Assembly: GCA_009693435.1 (NCBI GenBank)
Contig: SHXF01000003.1
Span: 1 to 64,000 of the forward strand
Direction of reading: 5' to 3'
Length of the DNA stretch: 64,000 nucleotides
DNA from: Betaproteobacteria bacterium
Lineage (GTDB): Bacteria > Pseudomonadota > Gammaproteobacteria > Burkholderiales > SG8-39
This document shows, in pieces, positions 7,681-16,119 of this stretch. The translations under genes and the position numbers were made by a program. A model generated the notes under the pieces. It was given only the letters and a program-made list of their open reading frames with translations, did not search any database and was not told the origin of the DNA. The first letter of the stretch is position 1. Every line of letters starts with the position of its first letter.

Positions 7681-8587
7681 GGCCTATGCCGATGTCGTGC
7701 GCTTGCTGTTGGCCGCCGCCCCTGAAGTGTTCGCCAACGACATTTTCGCGATGAAGGGCGGCACCGCCATCAATCTCTTCGTGCGCGACATGCCGCGCCT
7801 GTCGGTCGACATCGACGTGGTCTACACACCATGGCAGATCCCGCGCGAGCAGGCACTGACGGCCATCGCCGGCGAGATCGATGCGATCGCCGGGCGGCTC
7901 GCAAAACGCGGCATGCGTACCCGCAAGGTGGCGAGCAAGGATCTCGGCGATACCAAACTGCTGATCGAGGGCGCAGACAACCAGGTGAAGGTCGAAGTCA
8001 ATGCGGTTTTCCGCGGAACCGTTCTGCCGGTCAAGCGGCGCGCCCTGACGTCCAGGACGGCTGACATGTTCGGCACCGAACTCGAACTGCCCGTGCTCGC
8101 CACGGCCGAACTCTACGGCAGCAAACTCGTGGCCGCGATGGACCGGCAACATCCCCGCGATCTGTTCGACGTCTGGCAGATGTATGCATACGGCGGTTTG
8201 TCCGACGCGACGGTGGAGTGTTTCGTCACCTACCTGGCCGGTCACAACCGGCCGACCCATGAGGTCCTGTTCGGCAACGACAAGGACATCGGTAATGAAT
8301 ACCGAAACACCTTCGTCGGCATGACTGCGGATCCGGTCAGCCTTGAGACGCTGCTGGAAACGCGCGCGCGCCTGCGCGCGGAATTGCCGCAACGGCTGAC
8401 CGGCGAACAGCGTCATTTCCTGACCGGCCTTTCACGCGCGCAGCCCGACTGGACCTTGCTGCAATGCCCGCATGCCGCCGATTTGCCGGCACTGCGCTGG
8501 AAGCTTGCGAACCTGCAGACATTCAGCAAGCGCCGCCCGGCGGATTTTGAACATCAAGCCAGGGCACTCGAAACCAAACTGGGCTGA
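7673..8587 (+). CDS. AbiEii/AbiGii-family nucleotidyltransferase toxin
   Basis: A 304-residue DUF1814 nucleotidyltransferase. The catalytic block reads MKGGTAINLF...R-L-S-V-D-I-D-V-V-Y (residues about 26-50), giving the G-G, S and paired Asp of the polymerase-beta-like fold. KVEVNAVFRG (about 104) supplies the third acidic strand, and GSKLVAAMDRQHPRDLFDV (about 150-170) is the conserved helical motif with the R-x-x-D-x-x-D pattern. Known relatives transfer nucleotides to tRNA and cause abortive infection or growth arrest. The ATG lies 8 bp inside the antitoxin gene. No truncation is visible, so the pair should be functional. Confidence 0.88.
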   Translation: MDKAYADVVRLLLAAAPEVFANDIFAMKGGTAINLFVRDMPRLSVDIDVVYTPWQIPREQALTAIAGEIDAIAGRLAKRGMRTRKVASKDLGDTKLLIEGADNQVKVEVNAVFRGTVLPVKRRALTSRTADMFGTELELPVLATAELYGSKLVAAMDRQHPRDLFDVWQMYAYGGLSDATVECFVTYLAGHNRPTHEVLFGNDKDIGNEYRNTFVGMTADPVSLETLLETRARLRAELPQRLTGEQRHFLTGLSRAQPDWTLLQCPHAADLPALRWKLANLQTFSKRRPADFEHQARALETKLG

Positions 8588-8663
8588 GGCTTGTTTGCTT
8601 TGCGCCGGCAGATCGCCAATATCGCCGGTCCAAGTGACTGGCTATTGCCTTATGACCACTATT

Positions 8664-8780
8664 GCGCCAAATAGAACCGATATGCGCCACCTTAAATGGC
8701 GCATTACGGTCCGGGCGTGGGGTCGTCGCCGGTTTGCGGCGCCCGTCCACATTGGCGGGGTAAATGGATTTACGCTTGAC
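8664..8780 (+). repeat. Flanking direct repeat, copy B
   Basis: Second copy of the repeat seen at 6255-6380, same orientation: GCGCCAAATAGAACCGATAT, hairpin ATGCGCCA-ccttaaa-TGGCGCAT (8682-8704), the TCGTCGCCGGTTTGCGGCG block, and GGATTTACGCTTG. Its right end supplies the -35 region of the higBA promoter. Confidence 0.75.
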
Positions 8781-8804
8781 GTACATCGTATGCCCGACTA
8801 TGTT
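8776..8804 (+). promoter_or_regulatory. Promoter of higBA
   Basis: TTGACG (8776-8781), 17 bp spacer, TATGTT (8799-8804). The higB ATG starts 9 bp after the -10 box and has no Shine-Dalgarno, so a leaderless message is likely. The -35 box lies at the end of repeat copy B. Confidence 0.6.
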
Positions 8805-8812
8805 GTCCGGCA

Positions 8813-9097
8813 ATGATCCAAAGTTATCGCGACAAGCGGACGAAGGAATTTGCCGAAGGCAAGCGCATCAAGGAGTTCGAGGGCTTTCGCCGGCAGGCGG
8901 AAAAACGCCTCGATATTCTCGACGCTGCAACCCGTCTTGCAGACCTTCAGGCGCTGCCATCGAATGCGCTGGAGGGAATGAAAGGCGACCGCAAGGGCAA
9001 GTACAGCATTCGCATCAATATGCAATGGCGCATCTGTTTCGAATGGCCTGAGGGGCAGAGCGGACCCTCGAATGTCGAAATCGTGGATTACCACTGA
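8813..9097 (+). CDS. higB: HigB/RelE-type mRNA interferase toxin
   Basis: A 94-residue basic toxin of the type II RelE superfamily (plasmid maintenance killer group). The conserved features are I-Q-S-Y-R-D-K-R-T-K-E-F at the N-terminus, L-Q-A-L-P-S-N-A-L-E in the middle, and the C-terminal Y-S-I-R-I-N-M-Q-W-R-I-C-F-E-W strand that carries the ribosome-dependent RNase residues in HigB (R, W and R-I-C-F). Toxin-before-antitoxin order and the 13 bp gap to the next start are typical of higBA. It is followed by a strong AAAGGAA binding site for higA. Confidence 0.92.
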   Translation: MIQSYRDKRTKEFAEGKRIKEFEGFRRQAEKRLDILDAATRLADLQALPSNALEGMKGDRKGKYSIRINMQWRICFEWPEGQSGPSNVEIVDYH

Positions 9098-9110
9098 AAG
9101 GAACCTGACC

Positions 9111-9425
9111 ATGGCCCGCACACCGATCCACCCCGGCGAAATTCTCGCCGACGAACTTGAGCAACTCGGCATCAGCCCGACCGAGTTGTCACGGCAGATC
9201 CGGGTGCCCGCGAATCGCATCAGCCAGATCATCAACGGCAAGCGCTCGATTACCGGCGATACCGCTCTGCGTCTCGCACACTGGTTCGGAACCAGCCCGC
9301 AGTTCTGGATGAACCTGCAAGCGCTTTACGATGTGCGGATGGCCGAGCAGGAGGCAGGCAGGGAAATCAAGACGCTTCCGACAAAGCCGGAAAAATCCCC
9401 GGCCGGCCAACTGCACCCGGCGTAA
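9111..9425 (+). CDS. higA: HigA antitoxin, XRE-family regulator
   Basis: A 104-residue antitoxin. The opening I-H-P-G-E-I-L-A-D-E-L-E is the HigA signature, followed by an HTH (ELSRQIRVPANRISQIINGK, residues about 24-43) and the family's WFGTSPQFWMNLQALYD block (about 60-76). It binds HigB and represses the shared promoter. I start at the ATG preceded by AAAGGAA (9097-9103), because an upstream in-frame start would only overlap higB and adds non-family residues. The C-terminal 20 residues are charged and probably disordered. Confidence 0.93.
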   Translation: MARTPIHPGEILADELEQLGISPTELSRQIRVPANRISQIINGKRSITGDTALRLAHWFGTSPQFWMNLQALYDVRMAEQEAGREIKTLPTKPEKSPAGQLHPA

Positions 9426-9464
9426 CGCGGGAATCGTCATTCAAGACCGGCGTCCGGACAGATA

Positions 9465-10184
9465 TCAGCCCGCCATGGCCTTCTTCTTCCACAGTTCCCA
9501 GGGCCGTTCCACCGCGGCGCGGCTGAGCGCATCCATGTTTTCGGCTTCGAATTCGTTCAAGTACACGGTTTCACCCATGCCGAGCGCCTGGCCCTGCAGC
9601 CGGGCATTCACCTCGGTGTAGATGGCCCGGAACACGGCGATCTTGAGCGTGCTGCCGACCACCGCGTTGCCGTGCCCGCGCATCAGCACCATGGGCGCAC
9701 TGCCCAGTTTGGCCGCGAGCGCCGCGCCGGTCGGCTTCTTCAGCACCAGCATCGAGTTCTTCTCGCCTTCTGCGTCGCGGATCTCGAACACCGGCGACAC
9801 CTGCGGGAGGAACGCGGCCATGTGGCAAATGGGACGCAGCGCAATGCGGCTGGTGCCGAACGGAATCACGCTGGGCGAATGGCTGTGGATCACCGCGTTG
9901 ATGTCCGGCCGGGCGCGCAGGATTTCGCCGTGGATGTAGCGCTCGCCGTATTGCGGCCGGCCGCGCAAGTCGACCGGCTGGCTGTCTTCGTCGTATTCCA
10001 GGATGTCGTCGGCGCTGACCAGTTCCGGCGCGCGCGACTGCGACATGAAATAGTGGCGCGGGTTCTGCGCCGATCGCACCGTGACGTGGCCGAATCCGTC
10101 CAGCACGCCCTGCTGGGCGAGGATGCGGTTGGCTATGACCAGTTCTTCCCTGCGTTGTGCGTCTTCTTTCGCTTCTGCTGACAT
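9465..10184 (-). CDS. Class II aldolase/adducin family protein
   Basis: A 239-residue, zinc-dependent aldolase-fold protein. The metal-binding His pair is in AVIHSHSPSV (H-S-H) and a third His in RGHGNAVVGS. FGHVTVRSAQNP near the N-terminus matches the group that includes fuculose aldolase, ribulose-5-P epimerase and aromatic-acid decarboxylases such as the 3,4-dihydroxyphthalate enzyme. I choose the second ATG (10184), which has GGAGAG seven bases upstream; the first (10205) has no ribosome binding site. It lies next to the cupin gene on the same strand, 126 bp downstream of it. Substrate unknown. Confidence 0.85.
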   Translation of the reverse strand: MSAEAKEDAQRREELVIANRILAQQGVLDGFGHVTVRSAQNPRHYFMSQSRAPELVSADDILEYDEDSQPVDLRGRPQYGERYIHGEILRARPDINAVIHSHSPSVIPFGTSRIALRPICHMAAFLPQVSPVFEIRDAEGEKNSMLVLKKPTGAALAAKLGSAPMVLMRGHGNAVVGSTLKIAVFRAIYTEVNARLQGQALGMGETVYLNEFEAENMDALSRAAVERPWELWKKKAMAG

Positions 10185-10310
10185 CGGTTCTCTCCGTTGC
10201 GTCATGGTTTCGCAGGCGTTGATTTCAACCTGCCGTTCGGCTGGTGGTGCAACCTGCCGTAAAACGTGTGCTGCAAAATTTTTTTACCGCGTGGTGCAAC
10301 AGCGCGCCTC

Positions 10311-10790
10311 CTAACCCATGGCGTCCAGTTTCTTCCCGTCGATGGTGTAGGGCTTTGCGCCGATCAGCGTGAACGCGATCACGCAGGGCACCGTGCCCTT
10401 GTTCACCCAGTTGTGTATGGTGCCGCGCTGCACCAGCACGTCGCCCGCCTTGAGCGCCACAACGAGGCCATCATCGAGCTCCATGTGGATTTCGCCTGCG
10501 ATGACCACACCGTAGTCGATGCTGTCGGTGCGGTGGTTGCGCGGCGACACGCCGGGCGCATAGTACACGACGCGAAACACCGTGCCGTTCGCGTCGCTGG
10601 TCGCGACCTTGCGCGTGGATCCGTCGGACTCATTGGTGTTGTCGACCGGGAAGCCCTCGGTCGTCCAGATGACGGTCTGCTCTTGGCCGGCGCGCCATGA
10701 AATGACGTTCGGCGCCGTCTCGTCGATTTTCACCATGGCCCGGCCCTTTTCGTCGTGGCCGGTCACCACCCTGCGTATTTTCAGTTCCAT
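10311..10790 (-). CDS. Cupin domain-containing protein
   Basis: A 159-residue single-domain cupin. Motif 1 is recognisable around residues 85-105 (N-H-R-T-D-S-I-D-Y-G-V-V-I-A-G-E-I-H-M-E) and motif 2 at D-V-L-V-Q-R-G-T-I-H-N-W, giving the expected His/Glu metal ligands. Such proteins often sit beside aromatic or carboxylate degradation genes as dioxygenases or ligand-binding factors. The start is the ATG preceded by GGGAGGCAAC. Divergent from livH, with a short shared upstream region. Confidence 0.85.
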   Translation of the reverse strand: MELKIRRVVTGHDEKGRAMVKIDETAPNVISWRAGQEQTVIWTTEGFPVDNTNESDGSTRKVATSDANGTVFRVVYYAPGVSPRNHRTDSIDYGVVIAGEIHMELDDGLVVALKAGDVLVQRGTIHNWVNKGTVPCVIAFTLIGAKPYTIDGKKLDAMG

Positions 10791-10900
10791 GTTGCCTCCC
10801 TGGTCGAGGGGCGAATGATAACGGTATCCGGCCCGTGCGCCCCTCGGTCCGTGCGCCCCCGGCGCGTGTGCCCCTCGTGTCACGCTACAATCGATTCCGC

Positions 10901-11797
10901 ATGGATTTCCCCACCTTCCTCATCCAGTTGCTGAACGGCGTGCAGTACGGGCTGCTGCTGTTCCTGGTTTCCTCGGGGCTCACCCTGGTGTTCGGCATCA
11001 TGGGCGTGATCAACGTGGCCCACGGCAGTTTCTACATGATAGGCGCCTACCTCGCGTGGTCGCTCACCGGGCAGCTCGGTAATTTCTGGATCGCCCTGCC
11101 TGCGGGCATCGTGCTGGCGGTGATCATCGGGCTGGTGCTGGAACTCACCCTGATGCGCAAGCTCTACGGCCGCGACCACCTCTACCAGGTGCTGCTCACC
11201 TACGGGCTCATCCTGGTGTTCGAGGAACTGCGCAGCATCCTCTGGGGCGACGACGTGCGCGGCATCGAAATACCGGCCGTGTTGAACAGCTCTTTTGCCC
11301 TCACCGAAAACATGAGCTATCCGGTGTACCGGTTGTGGATTTCCGGGGTGTGTCTGGTGGTGGCCGGTCTCATGTACTGGGTGATACAGAAGACGCGCCT
11401 GGGCATGATGATACGGGCCGGCTCGACCAACCGCGAAATGGTGCAGTCCCTGGGCATCAACATCCAGCTCTTGTACCGCGTGGTGTTCGCCGCCGGCATC
11501 ACGCTGGCTGCGCTGGCGGGTCTGATCGCCGCGCCGGTGTCCGCGGTGTTTCCCGGCATGGGCAACCAGATCCTCATCATCTGCTTCGTGGTGGTGGTGA
11601 TAGGCGGCATGGGATCGGTGAAGGGCGCCATGGTGGCCTCGCTCCTGATCGGCCTGGTGGATACCTTCGGCAAGGTGCTGCACCTGGAGATCGGCGGCAT
11701 CAAGCTGCTGCCGGAGTTGTCCAGCATGACCGTCTACCTGCTGATGGCGGTGGTGCTGCTGTGGCGGCCCGAGGGCATATTCGGCAGGAAGCTGTGA
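10901..11797 (+). CDS. livH: Branched-chain amino acid ABC transporter permease LivH
   Basis: A 298-residue inner-membrane protein with about eight hydrophobic segments. The family signature GVQYGLLLFLVSSGLTLVFG and MGVINVAHGSFYMIGAYL open the protein, and the cytoplasmic coupling region is present (R-A-G-S-T-N-R-E-M-V-Q-S-L-G). The first of four overlapping genes livH-livM-livG-livF: a complete transporter except for the periplasmic binding protein, which is not in the window. The HAAT family also imports aromatic acids, urea and amides, so the substrate is open. The ATG was chosen because upstream residues are low-complexity and lack a binding site. Confidence 0.93.
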   Translation: MDFPTFLIQLLNGVQYGLLLFLVSSGLTLVFGIMGVINVAHGSFYMIGAYLAWSLTGQLGNFWIALPAGIVLAVIIGLVLELTLMRKLYGRDHLYQVLLTYGLILVFEELRSILWGDDVRGIEIPAVLNSSFALTENMSYPVYRLWISGVCLVVAGLMYWVIQKTRLGMMIRAGSTNREMVQSLGINIQLLYRVVFAAGITLAALAGLIAAPVSAVFPGMGNQILIICFVVVVIGGMGSVKGAMVASLLIGLVDTFGKVLHLEIGGIKLLPELSSMTVYLLMAVVLLWRPEGIFGRKL

Positions 11798-12825
11798 CGA
11801 TTTCCGCGCGCGCCAACGCCGTCGCGCTCGCGCTCGTCCTGCTGGCGCTGGTGGCGCTGCCGTTCTTCGCCGAGAAGTTCTATGTCCAGTTCGCGGCCAA
11901 GATCATCATCATGGCCATCCTCGCCATGAGCCTCGACCTGCTGCTCGGCTACACCGGGTTGGTGTCCTTCGGCCATGCGGCGTTCTACGGGGCGGCGGGG
12001 TATGCGCTCGCGATGATCACACCGCAATACCAGGCGGCGAACTTCTGGACGTCGTTTCCGCTCGCCATCGCGGTCAGTGCGGCAGTCGCGCTCGCGATCG
12101 GCTTCTTCGTGGTGCGCACCCAGGGCATCTACTTCATCATGGTGACCCTGGCGTTCGCGCAGATGCTGTTCTTCCTGTTCTACGACACCAAAATAGCGGG
12201 CGGCAACGACGGCATCTTCATCGACGTGCGGCCGGTGGCGATGATAGGCGAGTGGCGGCCGTTCAACCTCGACAATTTCACGCATGTGTATTTTCTCGCG
12301 CTGTTCTTCCTCGCGGCGGTCTACCTGCTGCTGCGCATGCTGCTGGCCTCGCCGTTCGGCCGCGTGATCGCCGGCATCCGGGTGAACGAGCATCGCATGC
12401 GATCCCTCGGCTTTCCGGTGTTTCGCTACAAACTTGTGTGCTTTGTCATCGCCGGCGCCATCGCCGGCATCGCCGGTTACCTGTCGGCGGTGCAGTTCGG
12501 CGTGGTCAACCCGGAAATGATGGGCTGGCACCTGTCGGCTGCGGTGATGATGATGGTCATACTCGGCGGCATGGGCACCCTGACCGGGCCGGTGATCGGC
12601 GCGGCGGTGTGGATGCTGCTGGAACTGGGCTTTCAGAGCCTGCCTGCCGTCGGCGGCGTCGATCTGGGCAAGCACTGGCATTTGTTCATGGGCGGTTTCA
12701 TCGTGCTGGCGACCCTGTGGCTGCCCATGGGGCTCATGGGGCTCATCGGTGTGATTGCCGCCGTGTTCAAAGGTAATCCGTCGGAGAAGCAGGCGGTAAG
12801 CGCAGAGAACAAGGAGGGCGCGTGA
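11794..12825 (+). CDS. livM: Branched-chain amino acid ABC transporter permease LivM
   Basis: A 343-residue inner-membrane permease. The start is GTG, overlapping the livH stop by 4 bp (GTGA) with AGGAAG upstream. Family motifs: AMSLDLLLGYTGLVSFGHAAF, V-R-T-Q-G-I-Y-F-I-M-V-T-L-A-F-A-Q-M, and the conserved cytoplasmic loop SPFGRVIAGIRVNEHRMRSL. The last transmembrane block ends VILGGMGTLTGPVIGA. It ends with a charged tail overlapping livG by 4 bp. Length is usual for LivM. Confidence 0.93.
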   Translation: MTISARANAVALALVLLALVALPFFAEKFYVQFAAKIIIMAILAMSLDLLLGYTGLVSFGHAAFYGAAGYALAMITPQYQAANFWTSFPLAIAVSAAVALAIGFFVVRTQGIYFIMVTLAFAQMLFFLFYDTKIAGGNDGIFIDVRPVAMIGEWRPFNLDNFTHVYFLALFFLAAVYLLLRMLLASPFGRVIAGIRVNEHRMRSLGFPVFRYKLVCFVIAGAIAGIAGYLSAVQFGVVNPEMMGWHLSAAVMMMVILGGMGTLTGPVIGAAVWMLLELGFQSLPAVGGVDLGKHWHLFMGGFIVLATLWLPMGLMGLIGVIAAVFKGNPSEKQAVSAENKEGA

Positions 12826-13655
12826 CGGCCGGGTTGCGACCCGACTCTGCCACGGACGCGCCCGCGCTCAGCACCGACGCGCCAGCGCTCAGCACGGACG
12901 CGCCGGCGCTCAGCACGCGCGCGCTCACGCGGCATTTCGGCGGACTGGCGGCGGTGCGCGAAGTGTCGCTGGATTGCCGCAGGCGGCAGATTCATGCGGT
13001 CATCGGCCCGAACGGCGCCGGCAAGACCACCCTGATCAACATGCTCTCGGGCGATCTGAAACCCAGCGGCGGCGCGGTGCTGCTGAACGGCGAGGACATC
13101 ACCGGCCTCTCCGCGGATCGCATTTCGCGATTGGGCGTGGCGCGCAGCTACCAGAAGACCAACGTGTTCCTGCCATTCACCGTGTTCGAGAATTGCCGGC
13201 TGGCGGCGCAGTCGCGGCTGCGCAGTTCGATGCGTTTCATTTTTCCGGCGCTGGCGAACCGTGCGGTGAACGACGCGGCTGAGCGCGCGCTGGTGGCGGC
13301 CGGACTCGAAGGGCGTGCCGGCGTGCCGGTGGTCGCCCTGTCCCACGGCGAGCAGCGCCAGGTGGAAATCGCCATGACCCTCGCCACGGAGCCCTCGGTG
13401 CTGCTGCTCGACGAGCCGCTCGCAGGCATGGGCGGCGAGGAATCGCAGCGCATCGTCGAACTGCTGCAGCGCCTGGTGAAAGCGCATGCCATCCTGCTGG
13501 TCGAGCACGACATGGACGCGGTATTCGCCGTGGCCGACGTGCTCACGGTGATGGTGAACGGAGCGGTGCTGGAGAGCGGCCCGCCGGCGCAGATCCGCGC
13601 CAGCCGCGCCGTGCAGGAAGCGTATCTGGGCACGGAGGAAGTGGTGCATGAGTGA
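12822..13655 (+). CDS. livG: Branched-chain amino acid ABC transporter ATP-binding protein LivG
   Basis: A 277-residue ATPase. Walker A GPNGAGKTTL, signature LSHGEQRQVEIAM, Walker B LLLDEPLAGM and switch V-E-H-D-M are intact. The GTG start overlaps the livM stop. The N-terminus is odd: about 20 residues of A-L-S-T-D-A-P repeats (21 bp unit, three copies) precede the usual beginning of the fold (L-T-R-H-F-G-G-L-A-A-V). That extension is not found in typical LivG, and the real start could lie after it, but no other start with a good binding site is visible. Confidence 0.92.
   Translation: MTAGLRPDSATDAPALSTDAPALSTDAPALSTRALTRHFGGLAAVREVSLDCRRRQIHAVIGPNGAGKTTLINMLSGDLKPSGGAVLLNGEDITGLSADRISRLGVARSYQKTNVFLPFTVFENCRLAAQSRLRSSMRFIFPALANRAVNDAAERALVAAGLEGRAGVPVVALSHGEQRQVEIAMTLATEPSVLLLDEPLAGMGGEESQRIVELLQRLVKAHAILLVEHDMDAVFAVADVLTVMVNGAVLESGPPAQIRASRAVQEAYLGTEEVVHE
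12852..12914 (+). repeat. 21 bp tandem repeat in livG (three copies)
   Basis: Units ACGGACGCGCC(C/A/G)GCGCTCAGC at 12852-12872, 12873-12893 and 12894-12914, differing at two positions. The unit is a multiple of three, so it adds S-T-D-A-P-A-L repeats without shifting the frame. Confidence 0.85.
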
Positions 13656-14541
13656 GGTGCTGATCGAAGCGCGCGGCCTGCATGCCTGGTACGGCGCCAG
13701 CCACATCCTGCACGGCGTGGATTTCACCGTGCGTCGCGGCGAGACCGTCGGCCTGATGGGGCGCAACGGCATGGGCAAGACCACGCTGCTGAAAAGCATG
13801 CTCGGACTGGTGCGCCCGCCGCTCGGACGCATGCAGGGCGAGGTGCGCATCCTGACGCGGAACGCGTCGCACAGCAGCTCGCGCGACGTGTCGCGAGGCG
13901 TGGAGCGCGATTTGTCGCGAGGTGTGGAGCGCGACGTGCCGCGAGGCGTGGAGCGCGACGTGTCGCGAGGTGTGGAGCGCGACGTGCCGCGAGGTGTGGA
14001 GCGCGACGTGTCGCACAGTATGGAGCGCGATGTCTCGCGCATGGCGCCGCACGAGATCGCGCTGGCCGGCATTGCCTATGTCCCCGAGGGTCGCGGTATC
14101 TTTCCCAACCTGTCGGTGCGCGAGAATCTGATCATGGCGGCGCGTCCCGGCGCCGACGGTCGGCGCGACTGGACTTTCGAGCGGGTGATGGCGACGTTTC
14201 CGCGTCTGGCCGAGCGTCTGGACCACGGCGGAAACCAGTTGTCCGGTGGCGAGCAGCAGATGCTCACCATAGGCCGGGCGCTGATGACCCATCCTGAACT
14301 GCTGATACTCGACGAGGCGACAGAAGGCCTCGCGCCGCTCATCTCGCGCGAAATCTGGCGCATCGTGCGCGCCATCAAGGAGGCGGGCATCGCCACGGTG
14401 ATCGTCGACAAGAATTTCAATGCCGTGTCGGCGATTGCGGACCGCGCGGTGATCCTGGTCAAGGGCGTGACCGTATATGACGGCGCGTGTACTGCGTTAA
14501 GGGCCCAGCCGGAATTGCACCAGCGGCATCTGGGTGTTTGA
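13648..14541 (+). CDS. livF: Branched-chain amino acid ABC transporter ATP-binding protein LivF with internal repeat insertion
   Basis: A 297-residue ATPase, about 60 residues longer than usual LivF (about 235). Walker A GRNGMGKTTL (residues about 39-48), VPEGRGIFPNLSVRENL, signature LSGGEQQM, Walker B L-L-I-L-D-E-A-T-E-G-L-A-P and V-D-K-N in the H-loop position are present. Between the Walker A half and the V-P-E-G-R motif, residues about 72-136 are an 8-residue repeat (R-D-V-S-R-G-V-E and variants) encoded by a 24 bp minisatellite. The normal LivF sequence there is a short loop. It overlaps livG by 8 bp. The insertion replaces a surface loop, so the ATPase could still fold. Confidence 0.92.
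   Translation: MSEVLIEARGLHAWYGASHILHGVDFTVRRGETVGLMGRNGMGKTTLLKSMLGLVRPPLGRMQGEVRILTRNASHSSSRDVSRGVERDLSRGVERDVPRGVERDVSRGVERDVPRGVERDVSHSMERDVSRMAPHEIALAGIAYVPEGRGIFPNLSVRENLIMAARPGADGRRDWTFERVMATFPRLAERLDHGGNQLSGGEQQMLTIGRALMTHPELLILDEATEGLAPLISREIWRIVRAIKEAGIATVIVDKNFNAVSAIADRAVILVKGVTVYDGACTALRAQPELHQRHLGV
13881..14040 (+). repeat. 24 bp minisatellite inside livF (six full copies plus a partial)
   Basis: Units begin GCGCGACGTGTCGCGAGG and are 24 bp: 13881-13904, 13905-13928, 13929-13952, 13953-13976, 13977-14000, 14001-14024, then a partial to 14040. Copies differ by one to a few bases (GTG/TTG, TCG/CCG, GGC/GGT), and the sixth is the most diverged. Length in multiples of three keeps the frame. 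Confidence 0.9.
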
Positions 14542-14638
14542 AGCGGTGGCGCTTGATCGAAGAGGTGTCGTGCACGGCGCTGCGCTATGCTATGCACCGG
14601 CGGCAGCTCAATTGTTTGAGAAAAGGGAAAGTGGATCG

Positions 14639-15883
14639 ATGTTGAAAGCGGAACTCCGGGAAATCATCGCGAACGGCGAGAACTCCGGCGTTGAGTTCAA
14701 GCGCGATGACGTCCGCCCCGAACAACTCGCGAGAGAAATCGTCGCGATGGCGAACCTGCGGGGCGGCATGATTCTGCTCGGCGTTGAAGACGATGGCACG
14801 ATCTCCGGCATTCAGCGCAATGACGTCGAAACCTGGGTGATGGATACGGTCTTCGGACGCTACGTGCATCCGTTGCTGCTGCCCTTCTACGAGGTAGTCA
14901 AGCTGGATGACGGGAAGCGGGTCGCAGTGGTGTCGATCGCGATGGGGACCGCGAAGCCGTATGTTCTGCGGCACAGTGGCCGGGAGGACATCTACGTGCG
15001 TGTCGGCAGTACTTCGCGCCTCGCAACCCGCGAACAACAGGCGCGGCTTTTCGAAAGCGGCGGCATGCTTCACAGCGAGATCCTGCCGGTGTCCGGCGCC
15101 GCATTGGACGCGCTGGACCGCGAGCGCTTGCAGGACTACCTGCTGACCCTGGCGGGCGATCGCGAACTCCCGGCGTCGGACGAGGCCTGGCAGCGACGCA
15201 TGATGGGTTTGGGATTCATGACGGACGCAGGTGGCGCCGCGCCTGTCTGCACCATCGCCGGACTGGTGCTGTTCGGCCGCACACCGCGCCGGTATCTGCG
15301 TCAGGCGGGCATCCGCTGGATGGCGTTCAACGGCACCGGCAAGGGCTATCAGGCGCTCGACGATACGACGCTCGATGGCCCCCTGGTGGGCCGTTTCGGC
15401 CGGCAGGACGGAGCTGTGCGCGAGCTGATCGAGCGTGGCCTGATCGAACACCTGATGAACCGCATCCAGCCTTTCGTCAGCAGTGAAGGGGAGACGCTGA
15501 CTGACGGCCTGCGTCGGCAACGCGTCTGGCATTATCCGCCGGAGGCATTGCGAGAGGCGGTCGTCAATGCACTGGCGCACCGGGACTGGACGCGCGCACT
15601 CGAAATTGAAATTGTCGCCTACTCGGATCGGCTCGAAGTCCTGAGCCCCGGTGCCCTGCACAATTCAATGACCATTGAGAAGATGCTGGCCGGGCAGCGC
15701 TTCCCGCGCAATTCGACCATCACGGACGTGTTGCGGGACTATGGCTACGTGGACGCCCGCGGCATGGGCGTGCGCAACAAGATCGTCCCGCTGGTGCGTC
15801 AAGCGAGTGGCGTTGAACCTGCCTTTGAGGCGACCGAGGACTACCTGCGCGTAGTGTTGCCGAAGTCGCTGGGAATCGCATGA
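14639..15883 (+). CDS. AlbA_2 (Schlafen-like) domain ATP-binding protein
   Basis: A 414-residue cytoplasmic protein. The N-terminal AlbA_2/Schlafen-like domain (residues about 10-130) has NSGVEFKRDD, ANLRGGMILLGVEDDG and the Y-V-R-V-G-S-T-S-R-L-A strand. The C-terminal half has the HATPase_c_4 region (REAVVNALAHRDW, Y-S-D-R-L-E-V-L-S-P-G, ARGMGVRNKIVPLV). These 'ATP-dependent DNA helicase RecG-like/putative transcriptional regulator' proteins occur widely in defence and mobile islands, but their reaction is not settled. The ATG has AAAAGGGAAAG upstream. A lone gene between liv and the nuclease pair. Confidence 0.85.
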   Translation: MLKAELREIIANGENSGVEFKRDDVRPEQLAREIVAMANLRGGMILLGVEDDGTISGIQRNDVETWVMDTVFGRYVHPLLLPFYEVVKLDDGKRVAVVSIAMGTAKPYVLRHSGREDIYVRVGSTSRLATREQQARLFESGGMLHSEILPVSGAALDALDRERLQDYLLTLAGDRELPASDEAWQRRMMGLGFMTDAGGAAPVCTIAGLVLFGRTPRRYLRQAGIRWMAFNGTGKGYQALDDTTLDGPLVGRFGRQDGAVRELIERGLIEHLMNRIQPFVSSEGETLTDGLRRQRVWHYPPEALREAVVNALAHRDWTRALEIEIVAYSDRLEVLSPGALHNSMTIEKMLAGQRFPRNSTITDVLRDYGYVDARGMGVRNKIVPLVRQASGVEPAFEATEDYLRVVLPKSLGIA

Positions 15884-16119
15884 TGAGTCACGCGGGCCGA
15901 TGCTGCACCCCGCGATGCTCCGTTACGCTGCGCGATTGCCCCTCCATGGTCCGGACGGGTATTCGAAACTTTATAATCGCATATGCCGTTTGGCATCGCA
16001 GACAGGGCAGATACACGATAAAATCTTGAAGAATTATCAGTGTCGAAAGTCGGCCGGCGAGCACTATCCGTCGCGGAGGCACACCCCATGAGCCACCTTG
16101 ATTGTTACAGTGGGCATTC

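Noticed and set aside
13881..14040. CRISPR-like array in livF
   Set aside because: The 24 bp units are contiguous without spacers and stay in the livF frame.
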